Below are positions 54,684-63,830 of a stretch of 64,000 nt of DNA, one piece after another. The stretch lies in assembly GCA_025141015.1 (NCBI GenBank), contig CP081098.1, positions 3,106,501 to 3,170,500 of the forward strand, given 5' to 3'. Positions within the stretch are counted from its first letter, which is position 1, and every line of letters starts with the position of its first letter. Both the position numbers and the translations under genes were made by a program. The stretch is from Rhodobacteraceae bacterium M382. Lineage in GTDB: Bacteria > Pseudomonadota > Alphaproteobacteria > Rhodobacterales > Rhodobacteraceae. Under the pieces are notes generated by a model that saw nothing but the letters and a program-made list of their open reading frames with translations, did no database searches and was not told the DNA's origin.

Positions 54684-54745
54684 CTTGCCGCGCCCAACGG
54701 GAGAGCCCATCCCGCAGGGGGTGGTGCCGACGGGCGGGAGCCTTC
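54684..54745 (+). repeat. Dispersed intergenic repeat, family A copy 2
   Basis: CGCCCAACGGG (54691-54701) and CGGGCGGGAGCC (54731-54742) flank a variable middle. It sits in the gatB leader, where a long upstream reading frame is only translated repeat. Confidence 0.7.
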
Positions 54746-54834
54746 GTGGTCGCTTTCGCGCCCATTCCCCCTTGCTCCCCGGCCTTTGCAGCCCTAGAAC
54801 GCTGGCAAACCGGTATCTATGGAGCGGACAGACC

Positions 54835-56346
54835 ATGCTCGACCTGACTTATGAACTCCCCAAGCCCAAAGTGATCGCGGGCGCCAAGCATGACTGGGAA
54901 TTGGTCATTGGCATGGAAGTGCATGCCCAGGTCAGCTCCAACGCCAAACTGTTTTCCGGTGCCTCGACCAAATTCGGGGCCGAGCCGAATTCGAACGTGG
55001 CCTTTGTGGACGCGGCCATGCCCGGCATGTTGCCCGTGATCAACGAATACTGCGTCGAACAGGCGGTACGCACCGGTCTGGGGCTCAAGGCCGACATCAA
55101 CCTGAAATCCGCCTTTGACCGCAAGAACTATTTCTACCCCGATCTGCCACAGGGCTATCAGATCTCGCAGCTGTATCACCCCATCGTGGGCGAAGGCGAA
55201 GTGCTGGTGGAGCTGGGCAATGGTCAGGCCCGCATGGTGCGTATCGAACGTATTCACATGGAACAGGACGCAGGCAAATCGATCCATGACATGGACCCGA
55301 ACATGTCATTTGTCGATCTGAACCGGACTGGCGTCTGTCTGATGGAGATCGTGTCGCGCCCCGACATCCGCAGCCCCGAAGAGGCCGCCGCCTATATCGT
55401 CAAGCTGCGCCAGATCATGCAGTATCTGGGCACCTGTGATGGCAACATGCAGAACGGCAACTTGCGCGCGGATGTGAACGTGTCGATCTGTCTGCCGGGG
55501 CAGTACGAGAAATACCAGGAAACCCAGGATTTTGATCATCTGGGCACCCGCTGCGAGATCAAGAACATGAACTCGATGCGGTTCATCCAGCAGGCCATCG
55601 AAGTCGAAGCGCGCCGTCAGATCGCCATCGTCGAAGGCGGCGGCAAGGTCGATCAGGAAACCCGGCTTTATGATCCGGACAAGGGCGAAACCCGGTCGAT
55701 GCGCTCCAAGGAAGAGGCGCATGATTACCGCTATTTCCCCGATCCTGATCTGCTGCCGCTCGAGATTGAACAGGCGTGGGTCGATGACATCGCGGCCAAA
55801 TTGCCCGAGCTGCCAGATGACAAAAAAGCGCGCTTTATCAGTGACTTCGGTCTGTCCGATTATGACGCTTCGGTGTTGACCGCCGAAGTGGAATCGGCGG
55901 CCTATTTCGAGGCGGTGGCGCAGGGGCGCAATGGCAAGCTGTCGGCCAACTGGGTGATCAACGAATTGTTTGGCCGCCTGAAGAAAGAAGACCACGACAT
56001 CGCCGACAGCCCGGTTTCCCCGGCGCAGCTGGGCGGGATCGTGGATCTGATTTCATCGGATGCCATTTCCGGCAAGATCGCCAAGGACCTGTTTGAAATC
56101 GTCTATACCGAAGGCGGCGATCCTGCTGAAATCGTTGAGAAACGCGGCATGAAACAGGTGACCGACACCGGCGCGATCGAGGCCGCATTGGACGAGATCA
56201 TCGCCGCGAATCCGGCGCAGGTCGAAAAGGCCAAGGTGAATCCCAAGCTGGCCGGATGGTTCGTCGGTCAGGTGATGAAAGCCACCGGCGGCAAGGCCAA
56301 CCCCAAGGCCGTGAACCAATTGGTCGCGCAGAAATTGGGCGAATAA
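54835..56346 (+). CDS. gatB: Aspartyl/glutamyl-tRNA amidotransferase subunit B
   Basis: 503 residues from the ATG behind GGAGCGG. Kinase-like core: [21 protein letters not shown] (about 21-40), [36 protein letters not shown] and [17 protein letters not shown]. The C-terminal YqeY-like tail domain ends [13 protein letters not shown]. GatCAB converts Glu-tRNAGln and Asp-tRNAAsn to the amidated forms. gatA and gatC are not next to it here. Confidence 0.97.
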   Translation: MLDLTYELPKPKVIAGAKHDWELVIGMEVHAQVSSNAKLFSGASTKFGAEPNSNVAFVDAAMPGMLPVINEYCVEQAVRTGLGLKADINLKSAFDRKNYFYPDLPQGYQISQLYHPIVGEGEVLVELGNGQARMVRIERIHMEQDAGKSIHDMDPNMSFVDLNRTGVCLMEIVSRPDIRSPEEAAAYIVKLRQIMQYLGTCDGNMQNGNLRADVNVSICLPGQYEKYQETQDFDHLGTRCEIKNMNSMRFIQQAIEVEARRQIAIVEGGGKVDQETRLYDPDKGETRSMRSKEEAHDYRYFPDPDLLPLEIEQAWVDDIAAKLPELPDDKKARFISDFGLSDYDASVLTAEVESAAYFEAVAQGRNGKLSANWVINELFGRLKKEDHDIADSPVSPAQLGGIVDLISSDAISGKIAKDLFEIVYTEGGDPAEIVEKRGMKQVTDTGAIEAALDEIIAANPAQVEKAKVNPKLAGWFVGQVMKATGGKANPKAVNQLVAQKLGE

Positions 56347-56372
56347 TCCGGGCCCAAATCTGGATCTGAAAA

Positions 56373-56396
56373 GGGCGCCCCGGTGGCGTCCTTTTT
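56373..56396 (+). terminator. Rho-independent terminator of gatB
   Basis: GGGCGCC / GGCGTCC (one G-T pair) with a 5-base loop and TTTTT directly after. Confidence 0.85.
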
Positions 56397-56426
56397 ACGT
56401 CAAAACCCTAAAAAACCCCCGGCACT

Positions 56427-56460
56427 ATGCGTGCACCGGACGTGCACCATGCGTGCACCG
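56427..56460. repeat. Direct repeat cluster before the Ala/Ser-repeat gene
   Basis: ATGCGTGCACCG occurs at 56427-56438 and 56449-56460, with a third GACGTGCACC between (56439-56448). CGTGCACC thus appears three times in 34 bases, right at the 3' end of the compositionally different gene. Confidence 0.6.
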
Positions 56461-56470
56461 GGTGATGCCC

Positions 56471-57850
56471 TTAACTTTCGTCACTCTCTGCCGAACTTCC
56501 CGCGACAGCCTTCATTGCCGCTACCGCCTTTGCTCCCTGCTCAAGGTGCTTCGAACCAAAGAACATTGCGCCAACACCGGCACCAACAAAGGCGGTGGCA
56601 CCGAATGCACAAAAAACCGCGGTTGTCGCGCCGACTAGGCACAACCGACATGTCACGTCCGCTAATTCACCTTCTTTTCCATCGGGCCAGGTCCTCATCT
56701 CCTGAAACAGTTTTGCTAGTGAAAACTTGGCTTTCTCCGCATCCTCCTCACTAGGCTCGACCGGCAACGCCTCGGCTTGTGCTTTCAATGTCGCCACAGC
56801 GTCCATCATGGCCCGCAACCTCTGGCTCAACGCCAAAAGTTCCTCCCGAATTTCCTCCGAGAGCGAGTTGTTCCCTCGCAAGTCCTGGAGGCGTTCAAAC
56901 TCAAGCAACAAGTGCCCGGAAATCGCTTCCAGAGTCGGAGGGAGAACCAATCTGTTGGTCCGTAAAGAAGATCGAATTTCCGGGATTGTCACCTTGTCAA
57001 GCGCAGTTGGTGTATTGGATCCGTCGTCAGAATTGTTCGTCAAGCGTTTGGAACCGCTGAACCGATTTTCAATCTCAGCAATCAGCGCGGCGATATGTTC
57101 CGCGCCTTTGTCCCAATCATCAGGCCGGATAAGGGCGATGTCGTGCAGCATCTTCCAATGGCTGTCCCAATCGCCAGTCAAGGGACGCCCATCCAACGCG
57201 GCCTGGTACCAGCGGATCCAGAAGTCATGGCCGGGGTTTTGGGTGAGCCATTTTTGGGATCGCTCCCAGAGGTCTATCAATTCGGGTGGAGGGTTCTCAG
57301 GCCATAGCGCACGTCTCTGCAAAACGCTCCCCAAGCTGATCTCTGCGGCATCACTTTGTAGAACCGCCCAAATTGCCGCGGGGTCGGCGGTGGCGGAGCC
57401 AAGGCCATCAGCAGCGGCGGCGGCGGAGCGGGCGGCGGAAGCGGCGATGAAAGTGGCGGAGGCGGCAGAGCGGGCGAAGATGGCGGAGGCGGCGAAAGTG
57501 GCGGAAATGGCGGATTCGGCGGAGGCGGCGGCGGAGGCGGATGTGGTGGAGGCGGCGGTGGCTGCGGAGGCGGAATCGGAGGCGAAGGTGGAGAAGGTGG
57601 CCCTGCTCATCTCTGGGGTTGACGCAATGCCCGCAACCCCAGAGATAAAATTACAGCGGAAAATTGGTAAAGCTGTCAAATCACCTTTGCGGGCCTGATC
57701 GCTAGTCAAGCCAGCCCACCACATGGGTAAAACCCGCATCGCAAGGCGGCTGGCAAGAATTACAGCCTCTTGCTGGCGGGTTGCCTCGGGGCGCTGGTTC
57801 AGCCAGGCTTCAAAACTTTTTCGATCTGTAATTTCATGTGCTTGAATCAT
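56471..57850 (-). CDS. Uncharacterised protein with long Ala/Ser/Thr low-complexity segment
   Basis: 459 residues. N-terminal helices (SFEAWLNQRPEATRQQEAVILASRLAMRVLPMW) lead into residues about 84-153 made almost only of Ala, Ser, Thr and Phe in short AxSA units (SATFAASAIFARSAASATF), encoded by GCGGAGGCG-type DNA. A Trp-rich helical domain follows (WERSQKWLTQNPGHDFWIRWYQAALDG), then a coiled-coil-prone stretch (290-390) and a glycine-zipper membrane segment (FGATAFVGAGVGAMFFG) near the C-terminus. Outside the repeat its codon use is less GC-rich than its neighbours. I know no function; the family resembles variable Ala-repeat proteins seen in alphaproteobacteria, possibly acquired and membrane-active. 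Confidence 0.75.
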   Translation of the reverse strand: MIQAHEITDRKSFEAWLNQRPEATRQQEAVILASRLAMRVLPMWWAGLTSDQARKGDLTALPIFRCNFISGVAGIASTPEMSRATFSTFASDSASAATAASTTSASAAASAESAISATFAASAIFARSAASATFIAASAARSAAAAADGLGSATADPAAIWAVLQSDAAEISLGSVLQRRALWPENPPPELIDLWERSQKWLTQNPGHDFWIRWYQAALDGRPLTGDWDSHWKMLHDIALIRPDDWDKGAEHIAALIAEIENRFSGSKRLTNNSDDGSNTPTALDKVTIPEIRSSLRTNRLVLPPTLEAISGHLLLEFERLQDLRGNNSLSEEIREELLALSQRLRAMMDAVATLKAQAEALPVEPSEEDAEKAKFSLAKLFQEMRTWPDGKEGELADVTCRLCLVGATTAVFCAFGATAFVGAGVGAMFFGSKHLEQGAKAVAAMKAVAGSSAESDES

Positions 57851-57969
57851 ATCCGCAGCCTGTCACGCCTCCAAGCCCGGAACAAGCCGAGATCCCCCCG
57901 GTCAACAAGCCGGTGCTTGACCCCCGGTGCCTATGCGCTAAGACGATACCCCGGAACATGGAGAGCCCG

Positions 57970-58539
57970 ATGCAGCAGTTTGAGTACAAGGTTGTGCCCG
58001 CCCCGGTCAAAGGCACCAAGGCCAAGGGGGTCAAGGGGCCCGAGGGGCGGTTTGCCAATTCGATCGAGGCTCTGCTGAACGAAATGGCGGTGCAGGGGTG
58101 GGAATTTCAGCGCGCCGAGTTGCTCCCGTCAGAGGAGCGTGCCGGGTTGACCGGATCCGCCACCAACTGGCGCAATGTTTTGGTGTTTCGCCGCCCCGTT
58201 GATCAGGGGGTGCCGGTGATTGTCGCAACCGCGGCCGAAACCGAAGCCACCAAAGCGGCGGACACCCCCACAGAGGTGCCCGCGGCCACAACTCAGCCAG
58301 TTGCGCCCGTGGTTGCGCCGCCCGTGGGTGCCGCCAACGACGATGACGTGAGCGGCTCGAATGCGCCTGCGGTCACGATCGAGGTCGATGACGGCGAAGG
58401 CGTGATCCCGCATTCGGTGCCCGGCCCCGGCGCTGTGGCGATGTTGAAGGACGATGGTGTCGAAGAGGTCAGCCCGGTTGCCGGCATGACGACGGCCCTG
58501 AAAGTCCGGGCCGCCCAAAAGAAAACCGAAGACGATTAA
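57970..58539 (+). CDS. DUF4177 domain-containing protein
   Basis: 189 residues from the ATG behind GGAGAG. The N-terminal 75 residues (MQQFEYKVVPAPVKG, NEMAVQGWEFQRAELLPSE, WRNVLVFRRPV) match DUF4177, a small beta-alpha-beta unit of unknown role built around the GWE motif. The rest is a low-complexity Ala/Pro/Glu tail, probably disordered, ending LKVRAAQKKTEDD. The stop overlaps the bolA stop by four bases, tail to tail. Confidence 0.82.
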   Translation: MQQFEYKVVPAPVKGTKAKGVKGPEGRFANSIEALLNEMAVQGWEFQRAELLPSEERAGLTGSATNWRNVLVFRRPVDQGVPVIVATAAETEATKAADTPTEVPAATTQPVAPVVAPPVGAANDDDVSGSNAPAVTIEVDDGEGVIPHSVPGPGAVAMLKDDGVEEVSPVAGMTTALKVRAAQKKTEDD

Positions 58540-58790
58540 GCCCCGATATCCAACGCCAGGGCGTGAATGCGCCCGACAATTTCGCCCAGGGCCTTGTGCA
58601 CCATGCGATGTTGTTGCACGCGGGATTTCCCGGCAAATCCGGCGGCGCGGATCCGAACGTTGAAATGGCTTTCGCCGCCGTCCTGATACCCCGCGTGACC
58701 GCGATGGGCGTCGCTGTCGTCGTGCACGTGCAGTTCGGTTGGGTCAAAGGCGTCTTGTAGGCAGTGGCGGATTTCAGCTGTCACGGACAT
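58536..58790 (-). CDS. bolA: BolA family protein
   Basis: 84 residues from the ATG with AAGGAG nine bases upstream. BolA fold: HVHDDSDAHRGHAG with conserved His, ESHFNVRIRAAGFAGKSRVQQHRMVHKALG, containing the FxGKSRVxRHR signature (here VQQHR) that supplies metal-ligand His. BolA proteins pair with monothiol glutaredoxins to bind iron-sulfur clusters, or act in stress and envelope control. A J-domain gene is divergent across 105 bases, a common pairing in Rhodobacterales. Confidence 0.93.
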   Translation of the reverse strand: MSVTAEIRHCLQDAFDPTELHVHDDSDAHRGHAGYQDGGESHFNVRIRAAGFAGKSRVQQHRMVHKALGEIVGRIHALALDIGA

Positions 58791-58895
58791 TTGCGCATCT
58801 CCTTGCAAATATTTCTCTCGTCCCCTCTTCTATCTGGCGGTGCATAGATTACAATCTGCCCTCCGAGTCGAATAACGCGTCCAAAAGGTGCCCCT

Positions 58896-59519
58896 ATGAC
58901 CAAATCCGATCCCTTTGGTTTTGATATGTCGGTCCGAACCGCCAAGAAGAAGAACCCGCGCGGGCGGCGTGGGATGTCCGGTGCGTCCGAGACATCCGTG
59001 CGGGTGTGTGAACACGAAGGCTGTGAAGAGGCCGGGAAATTCCGCGCGCCCAAGGCACCCGATGTGCTGGATGAGTTTTTCTGGTTCTGTCAGGATCATG
59101 TGCGTGAGTATAACGCCAAGTGGAGCTTCTTTGACGGCACCACCGAAGCCGAGCTGAACGCGCAGCAGTCCAAGGACAAGGTCTGGGAACGCCAGACCCG
59201 CCCCATGGGCGATCCCGAGGCCCGCGCCTGGGCGCGGTTGGGCATCGAAGACCCGCATCAGGTGCTGGGCAACAACGCCACCCAGAACCCCGGAAAAGGC
59301 GCGGCCAGCGGCCGCCGTCTGCCCCCCACCGAACGCCGCGCCATCGAGATCCTGGAAGCCAAGGACAATTGGACCAAGGCCGAGATCCGCAAAGCCTATA
59401 AGAAGCTGATCAAGGTGTTGCACCCCGATATCAACGGCGGTGACCGCAGCCAGGAAGAACAGCTGCAAGAGGTGGTCTGGGCCTGGGATCAGATCAAGGA
59501 CAGCCGCAGCTTCAAGTAA
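58896..59519 (+). CDS. J-domain (DnaJ-like) co-chaperone
   Basis: 207 residues. N-terminal 130 residues are specific to this group and carry CEHEGCEEAGKF and FWFCQDHV, a possible small zinc site from three Cys and His. The C-terminal J domain (about 140-205) has AIEILEAKDNWTKAEIRKAYKKL, the HPD tripeptide in VLHPDINGGD, and a short final helix. It would stimulate the ATPase of DnaK on specific clients. Placement beside bolA hints at iron-sulfur or stress work, but that is inference. Confidence 0.9.
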   Translation: MTKSDPFGFDMSVRTAKKKNPRGRRGMSGASETSVRVCEHEGCEEAGKFRAPKAPDVLDEFFWFCQDHVREYNAKWSFFDGTTEAELNAQQSKDKVWERQTRPMGDPEARAWARLGIEDPHQVLGNNATQNPGKGAASGRRLPPTERRAIEILEAKDNWTKAEIRKAYKKLIKVLHPDINGGDRSQEEQLQEVVWAWDQIKDSRSFK

Positions 59520-59716
59520 ACGCAGCGCGGAAGTGCCCGCGACCGGCGCTGGCCCGGTCGTGACGGGGGCGGTCGTGACGGGGGCGGTCGGCCGTGCCCG
59601 TGTGCAGTCCGGGCGCGGTCAGTACGTAACCAGGGCGCGCAACACCGTGCCACCGTAGCGCCACCGTCGTGCAATCGTCGTGCCGGACCCTGCATTGCGC
59701 CGGAATTTTGCGCCTA
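59520..59716. other. Gene-free GC-rich stretch with tandem repeats before the cobS promoter
   Basis: No gene seen. At 59555-59590 the 15-base unit CGGTCGTGACGGGGG is present twice in tandem plus a CGGTCG remnant; further on, CCACCGT and CGTCGTGC recur loosely. Base composition drops at about 59700, where the promoter-like region begins. Confidence 0.6.
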
Positions 59717-59791
59717 TTGTATCAATACAAATCCCTAAAAACACGGCGCGTAACGCCAGTTTGACCCAGATCACCACGTCATGTGGTCAAA
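59717..59791. promoter_or_regulatory. Inverted repeats upstream of cobS
   Basis: TTGTAT-CA-ATACAA (59717-59730), and nested TTTGACC / GGTCAAA (59760-59791) around ACCAC / GTGGT. They stand in an AT-richer stretch 90-165 bases before cobS and look like regulator sites. No cobalamin riboswitch features (B12 box) were seen. Confidence 0.4.
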
Positions 59792-59883
59792 CCCTTCCCT
59801 GCCCTCTTGCCCTTGGCCTAAAACTGGTGCACCACATGCGGGTTTAGACCCCTTGTGATGGGCAGAGAATAAGGATTTTAGGC

Positions 59884-60870
59884 ATGGCTGATGGTATGCT
59901 CGACATCGACGCGAAACCAACCGACGCAGTTTCGGTGCGCGATGTATTCGGAATTGACACGGACATGACCGTAAAGGGCTTTGCTGAGGCCAGCGAACGT
60001 GTGCCTGCAAGCGATCCGACGTACAAGTTCGATCCCGACACCACAATGGCGATCCTGGCCGGGTTCAGCCACAACCGTCGTGTCATGGTTCAGGGCTATC
60101 ACGGCACAGGTAAATCGACCCACATCGAACAGGTTGCCGCGCGCCTGAACTGGCCCGCCGTCCGGGTGAACCTGGACAGCCACATCAGCCGGATCGACCT
60201 GATCGGCAAGGACGCAATCAAGCTGCGCGATGGCAAGCAGGTCACAGAATTCCACGAAGGCATTCTGCCCTGGGCGTTGCGCAACCCGGTTGCGATCGTG
60301 TTTGACGAATATGACGCCGGCCGCGCCGATGTGATGTTCGTGATCCAGCGGGTTCTGGAACATGACGGCAAGCTGACGCTGATGGATCAGAACGAAATCA
60401 TCACGCCGAACCCGCATTTCCGTCTGTTCGCCACTGCCAACACCGTTGGTCTGGGCGACACCACGGGCCTGTATCACGGTACCCAGCAGATCAACCAGGC
60501 CCAGATGGACCGGTGGTCGTTGGTGGCGACGTTGAATTATTTGTCCCACGATGCGGAAACCGCCATCGTTCTGTCCAAGGCGCCGCATTACAACACGGCT
60601 GAGGGGCGCAAGCACATCAGCCAGATGGTGACCGTTGCCGATCTGACCCGGACCGCGTTCATGAACGGCGATCTGTCCACCGTGATGAGCCCGCGGACCG
60701 TGATCAACTGGGCCCAGAACGCTGAAATCTTCCGCGATGTCGGCTATGCCTTCCGCCTGAGCTTCCTGAACAAATGTGACGAGCTGGAGCGCCAGACCGT
60801 GGCCGAGTTCTATCAGCGTTGTTTTGACGAAGAGCTGCCCGAAAGCGCAGCCAGCGTTTCGCTGGGTTAA
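59884..60870 (+). CDS. cobS: Aerobic cobaltochelatase subunit CobS
   Basis: 328 residues, AAA+ ATPase. Opening [21 protein letters not shown] is characteristic of CobS. Walker [10 protein letters not shown] (71-79), Walker [11 protein letters not shown] (about 136-145), sensor 1 [18 protein letters not shown]. CobS and CobT form a ring that drives CobN to insert cobalt into hydrogenobyrinate a,c-diamide in aerobic B12 synthesis. cobT follows after a 190-base hairpin-rich gap; cobN is outside the window. Confidence 0.97.
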   Translation: MADGMLDIDAKPTDAVSVRDVFGIDTDMTVKGFAEASERVPASDPTYKFDPDTTMAILAGFSHNRRVMVQGYHGTGKSTHIEQVAARLNWPAVRVNLDSHISRIDLIGKDAIKLRDGKQVTEFHEGILPWALRNPVAIVFDEYDAGRADVMFVIQRVLEHDGKLTLMDQNEIITPNPHFRLFATANTVGLGDTTGLYHGTQQINQAQMDRWSLVATLNYLSHDAETAIVLSKAPHYNTAEGRKHISQMVTVADLTRTAFMNGDLSTVMSPRTVINWAQNAEIFRDVGYAFRLSFLNKCDELERQTVAEFYQRCFDEELPESAASVSLG

Positions 60871-60882
60871 CTGCGACGTGCC

Positions 60883-60902
60883 GCCCGGCCGCAAGGCCGG
60901 GC
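60883..60902 (+). repeat. Hairpin with GCAA tetraloop after cobS
   Basis: GCCCGGCC-GCAA-GGCCGGGC, perfect 8-base arms with a GNRA loop. There is no T-run, so it may be a pause, processing or stability element within the cobS-cobT transcript rather than a terminator. Confidence 0.55.
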
Positions 60903-61064
60903 AGTGCCCATCCCGCCCTCCGTCAAGCAGGAGGCGTGCTTGCAGCACAGGGGCGGGCACTTCGTTTCCCGCCCGCGGCCGGGCCCCGCCCTCTGGTTTG
61001 ATCAAAGAAGGCTGGACAAAAGCCGCGCATGGCGGAATGCTTCGACCGAGGACACCTTGCGACC

Positions 61065-62942
61065 ATGAAAAAGCCCAACGACAACCCCGCCGATCCGTTC
61101 AAGAAGGCGCTGGCCGAAGCCACCAAGGTGATGGCTGACAATCCCGAGCTGAACGTCTCTTATACGGTCGATCCATCCGGTGTGACCGGGGATTCCGTGC
61201 GTCTGCCGCAGGTCAGCCGCCGGATGAGCCGCGAGGAAGTTCTGCTGGCCCGGGGCACGGCCGATGCGCTGGCGTTGAAGTTGAAATACCATGACGACGG
61301 GGTGCACAATCGGTATGCCCCGCCCGGAGACATGGCGCGGGATCTGTATGAGGCGTTGGAAAATGCGCGCTGCGAGGCGATGGGCGCGCGCGACATGCCC
61401 GGCACCGCATCCAACATTGACGTCAAGATCCAGAACGAAGCCATCCGGCGTGGCTATGATCAGTGCAAACAGCCCGCCGATGCGCCTTTGTCGGTGGCTG
61501 CCGGGTATCTGGTGCGCCATCTGGCCACCGGTCGTCCGATGCCCGAAGCCGCCGCCAATGTGATGGAGCTGTGGCGTCCGTTCATCGAGAGCCAGGCGGG
61601 CGATACGTTGGACAATCTGGACGACAAGCTGGCCGATCAGGCCGAGTTTGCCAAATTCGCGCGTCAGGTGATCACCGATCTGGGCTATGGCGATCAGCTG
61701 GGTGATGATCCGGATGACATGGATGATCAGCAGGATGATCAGGCCGAAGACGATGCCGAAGAACAGCCCGATCCCGACAGCACCGGCGAGGATGATTCCG
61801 ATCAGGAACAGGCCGATGCGGATGCCGAACAGGCCCAGGAGCAGCAGCAGGATCAGCAGCAGGCCCAGGTGTCGATGGACGAGATGGCCGAAGACGACAT
61901 GGGCGAAGAGACCGAGATGCCCGAGGGCGAGGCCCCTCAGGAGCCCCCGGCCCCGCCCCCCGCGTCCGAGGCCGACCCGGATTATCAGGTGTATATGGAC
62001 ACCAATGACGAAGAAATCGCCGCCGAGGAACTGGCCGAGGCGGCCGAGTTGGAACGCCTGCGCGCCTATCTGGATCAGCAGCTGGAGCCGCTGAAGGGGG
62101 CTGTATCACGTCTGGCCAACAAATTGCAGCGCCGCCTGCAGGCCCAGCAGAACCGCAGCTGGGAGTTTGACCGCGAAGAGGGCATTCTGGATGCCGGTCG
62201 TCTGGCGCGTGTGGTGGCCAACCCGACCACGCCGTTGTCGTTCAAGGTCGAGAAAGACACCGAATTCCGCGACACCGTGGTGACGCTGCTGCTGGACAAC
62301 TCGGGGTCGATGCGGGGGCGCCCGATTTCCATCGCGGCGATTTGTGCCGATGTTCTGGCCCGCACGCTGGAACGGTGCAACGTCAAGGTCGAGATCCTGG
62401 GCTTTACCACCCGTGCCTGGAAGGGCGGACAGGCGCGCGAGGCCTGGTTGGCCGAGGGGCGCCCGCAACAGCCCGGACGTCTGAACGACCTGCGCCACAT
62501 CATCTATAAACGGGCCGACGCCCCGATGCGGCGGACCCGGGCCAATCTGGGCCTGATGATGAAGGAAGGGTTGCTGAAGGAAAACATCGACGGCGAGGCG
62601 CTGGAATGGGCGCACCGGCGCATGACTGCGCGGCAAGAAGCGCGCAAGATCCTGATGGTGATTTCCGATGGGGCTCCGGTGGATGACAGCACCCTGTCCG
62701 TGAACCCGGCCAACTACCTGGAAAAACACCTGCGCGACGTGATCGCGATGGTCGAGCGACGCAAGCAGGTCGAGCTGCTGGCAATCGGCATCGGCCACGA
62801 CGTCACCCGCTACTATGACCGGGCCGTCACAATCACCGATGTGGAACAGTTGGCCGGTGCCATGACCGAACAGCTGGCCGCGCTGTTTGACAGCGACCCA
62901 CGCGCCCGTGCGCGGGTGATGGGCATCCGCAGGGTCAGCTAG
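61065..62942 (+). CDS. cobT: Aerobic cobaltochelatase subunit CobT
   Basis: 625 residues from the ATG before [20 protein letters not shown]; an ATG 36 bases upstream adds unrelated residues. N-terminal domain (1-210) with [28 protein letters not shown] (start of the conserved block). A very acidic Asp/Glu/Gln linker spans about 214-305. The C-terminal von Willebrand A domain has the MIDAS motif [11 protein letters not shown] (about 407-417) and [13 protein letters not shown]. CobT with CobS forms the ATPase-chaperone ring of the cobalt chelatase. Two inverted family A repeats follow. Confidence 0.96.
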   Translation: MKKPNDNPADPFKKALAEATKVMADNPELNVSYTVDPSGVTGDSVRLPQVSRRMSREEVLLARGTADALALKLKYHDDGVHNRYAPPGDMARDLYEALENARCEAMGARDMPGTASNIDVKIQNEAIRRGYDQCKQPADAPLSVAAGYLVRHLATGRPMPEAAANVMELWRPFIESQAGDTLDNLDDKLADQAEFAKFARQVITDLGYGDQLGDDPDDMDDQQDDQAEDDAEEQPDPDSTGEDDSDQEQADADAEQAQEQQQDQQQAQVSMDEMAEDDMGEETEMPEGEAPQEPPAPPPASEADPDYQVYMDTNDEEIAAEELAEAAELERLRAYLDQQLEPLKGAVSRLANKLQRRLQAQQNRSWEFDREEGILDAGRLARVVANPTTPLSFKVEKDTEFRDTVVTLLLDNSGSMRGRPISIAAICADVLARTLERCNVKVEILGFTTRAWKGGQAREAWLAEGRPQQPGRLNDLRHIIYKRADAPMRRTRANLGLMMKEGLLKENIDGEALEWAHRRMTARQEARKILMVISDGAPVDDSTLSVNPANYLEKHLRDVIAMVERRKQVELLAIGIGHDVTRYYDRAVTITDVEQLAGAMTEQLAALFDSDPRARARVMGIRRVS

Positions 62943-62962
62943 GTCGCGGCCCCCGCATCCGT

Positions 62963-63013
62963 GGGCTCCCGCCCGGTTTGACCGCATCAAAGATGCGACC
63001 AAACCCGTTGGGC
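62963..63013 (-). repeat. Dispersed intergenic repeat, family A copy 3 (inverted)
   Basis: On the minus strand GCCCAACGGG, then the stem CGCATC-TTT-GATGCG, then CGGGCGGGAGCCC. It starts 20 bases after the cobT stop and faces copy 4. A perfect hairpin GGCACAGC-AAA-GCTGTGCC follows at 63016-63034. Confidence 0.7.
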
Positions 63014-63133
63014 CTGGCACAGCAAAGCTGTGCCGGCGGCGGCGGGCTGGTCGCTGTTGGGTTCGCAGGCAGCACAGAACACACAAACCTGGACACCAGA
63101 CGCGCCTGCGCCGCGCCGCAGGCGCGGCGCCCG

Positions 63134-63189
63134 GCCCAACGGGACGCGGTGCTTTTCAAAGCATCGCAGACGGGCGGGAGCCCTCCGTC
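63134..63189 (+). repeat. Dispersed intergenic repeat, family A copy 4
   Basis: GGCCCAACGGG, stem GGTGCTTT-TC-AAAGCATC, then GACGGGCGGGAGCCCTCCGTC. It is in the orientation opposite to copy 3, so the two form an inverted pair 120 bases apart. Confidence 0.7.
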
Positions 63190-63287
63190 GTGGCATTGGG
63201 TGCCTCCGATCCGGCAGACAGCCCAACCATGACGGGCAGCTCCTGGCGCATCATCTTGCCGCGTCTCACCCCGGCAGTCCCATCCTC

Positions 63288-63358
63288 ATGGTCATCGGCA
63301 TGGTCATCGGTATGGTCATCGGCATGGTCATGGGGAAGGTCATGGCAAAGGTCATCGC
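63288..63358 (+). repeat. 12-base tandem repeat
   Basis: ATGGTCATCGGC at 63288-63299, ATGGTCATCGGT at 63300-63311 and ATGGTCATCGGC at 63312-63323, followed by degenerate GTCAT-containing units to 63358. The unit length is a multiple of three, so all frames stay open through it. Confidence 0.8.
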
Positions 63359-63420
63359 CCTCCCCAGTGCCTTGGAACCACGCAGACAAACCGGGAAAGA
63401 GCCGGCAGGCTCACCGCCAG

Positions 63421-63468
63421 GACGCAACACCGCTGTGACGCAACACCGCTGTGACGCAACACCGCTGT
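63421..63468 (+). repeat. 16-base tandem repeat, three exact copies
   Basis: GACGCAACACCGCTGT at 63421-63436, 63437-63452 and 63453-63468, with no mismatch between copies. The 16-base unit would shift reading frame, so it is unlikely to be coding. Confidence 0.88.
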
Positions 63469-63830
63469 GACGCGCCATCCCGCCCATTTGCGCCGGTGGA
63501 CCACATGCGGCGCGCGGCCGCGAAGCGCCCCCCTGTCGGCGGCTGGGCAACGCCCGCTGATCCCCGGCCGCTCGCCCGGAGTTCCGGTGTGATCACGGCG
63601 GCGGGGCCCCGCGCCTGCGCTGCTGTCCGCGCGTATTCGACGCCCCCATCACACAGTCCTTTTTGAACTGGCCTTATCGACCTGTCAGGCGCATTTCCCA
63701 AGGTGCCTCAAGGCCGCAACACCCAAACCCTGCACCGGCGAGGCCAACGCATTCCGGGACACCTGCGATCTGTCGGGTCCCATCCAATGTCAGAGCGGCG
63801 CACGGTTGGTGGGTCTTTTGGGCGCGGCCC

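Larger units (their letters stand above)
63035..63830. other. Repeat-rich stretch with no convincing gene
   Basis: About 800 bases between cobT and the next gene. Several overlapping open frames exist on both strands, but none has a ribosome binding site, family motif or normal composition. The stretch contains family A copy 4 and two tandem repeats listed separately. One minus-strand frame reads DHADDHTDDHADDHED through the 12-base repeat, and a plus-strand frame reads MVIGMVIGMVIG; both are likely artefacts of the repeat. Confidence 0.6.

Noticed and set aside
54667-54834. Upstream extension of gatB
   Set aside because: The extra 56 codons translate a dispersed repeat; the family N-terminus and ribosome binding site fit the ATG at 54835.
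63156-63389. Minus-strand frame with DHADDHTDDHADDHED, resembling a metal-binding His/Asp protein next to cobST
   Set aside because: It is a translation of the 12-base tandem repeat; no ribosome binding site, no recognisable fold, and overlapping frames on both strands are equally open.
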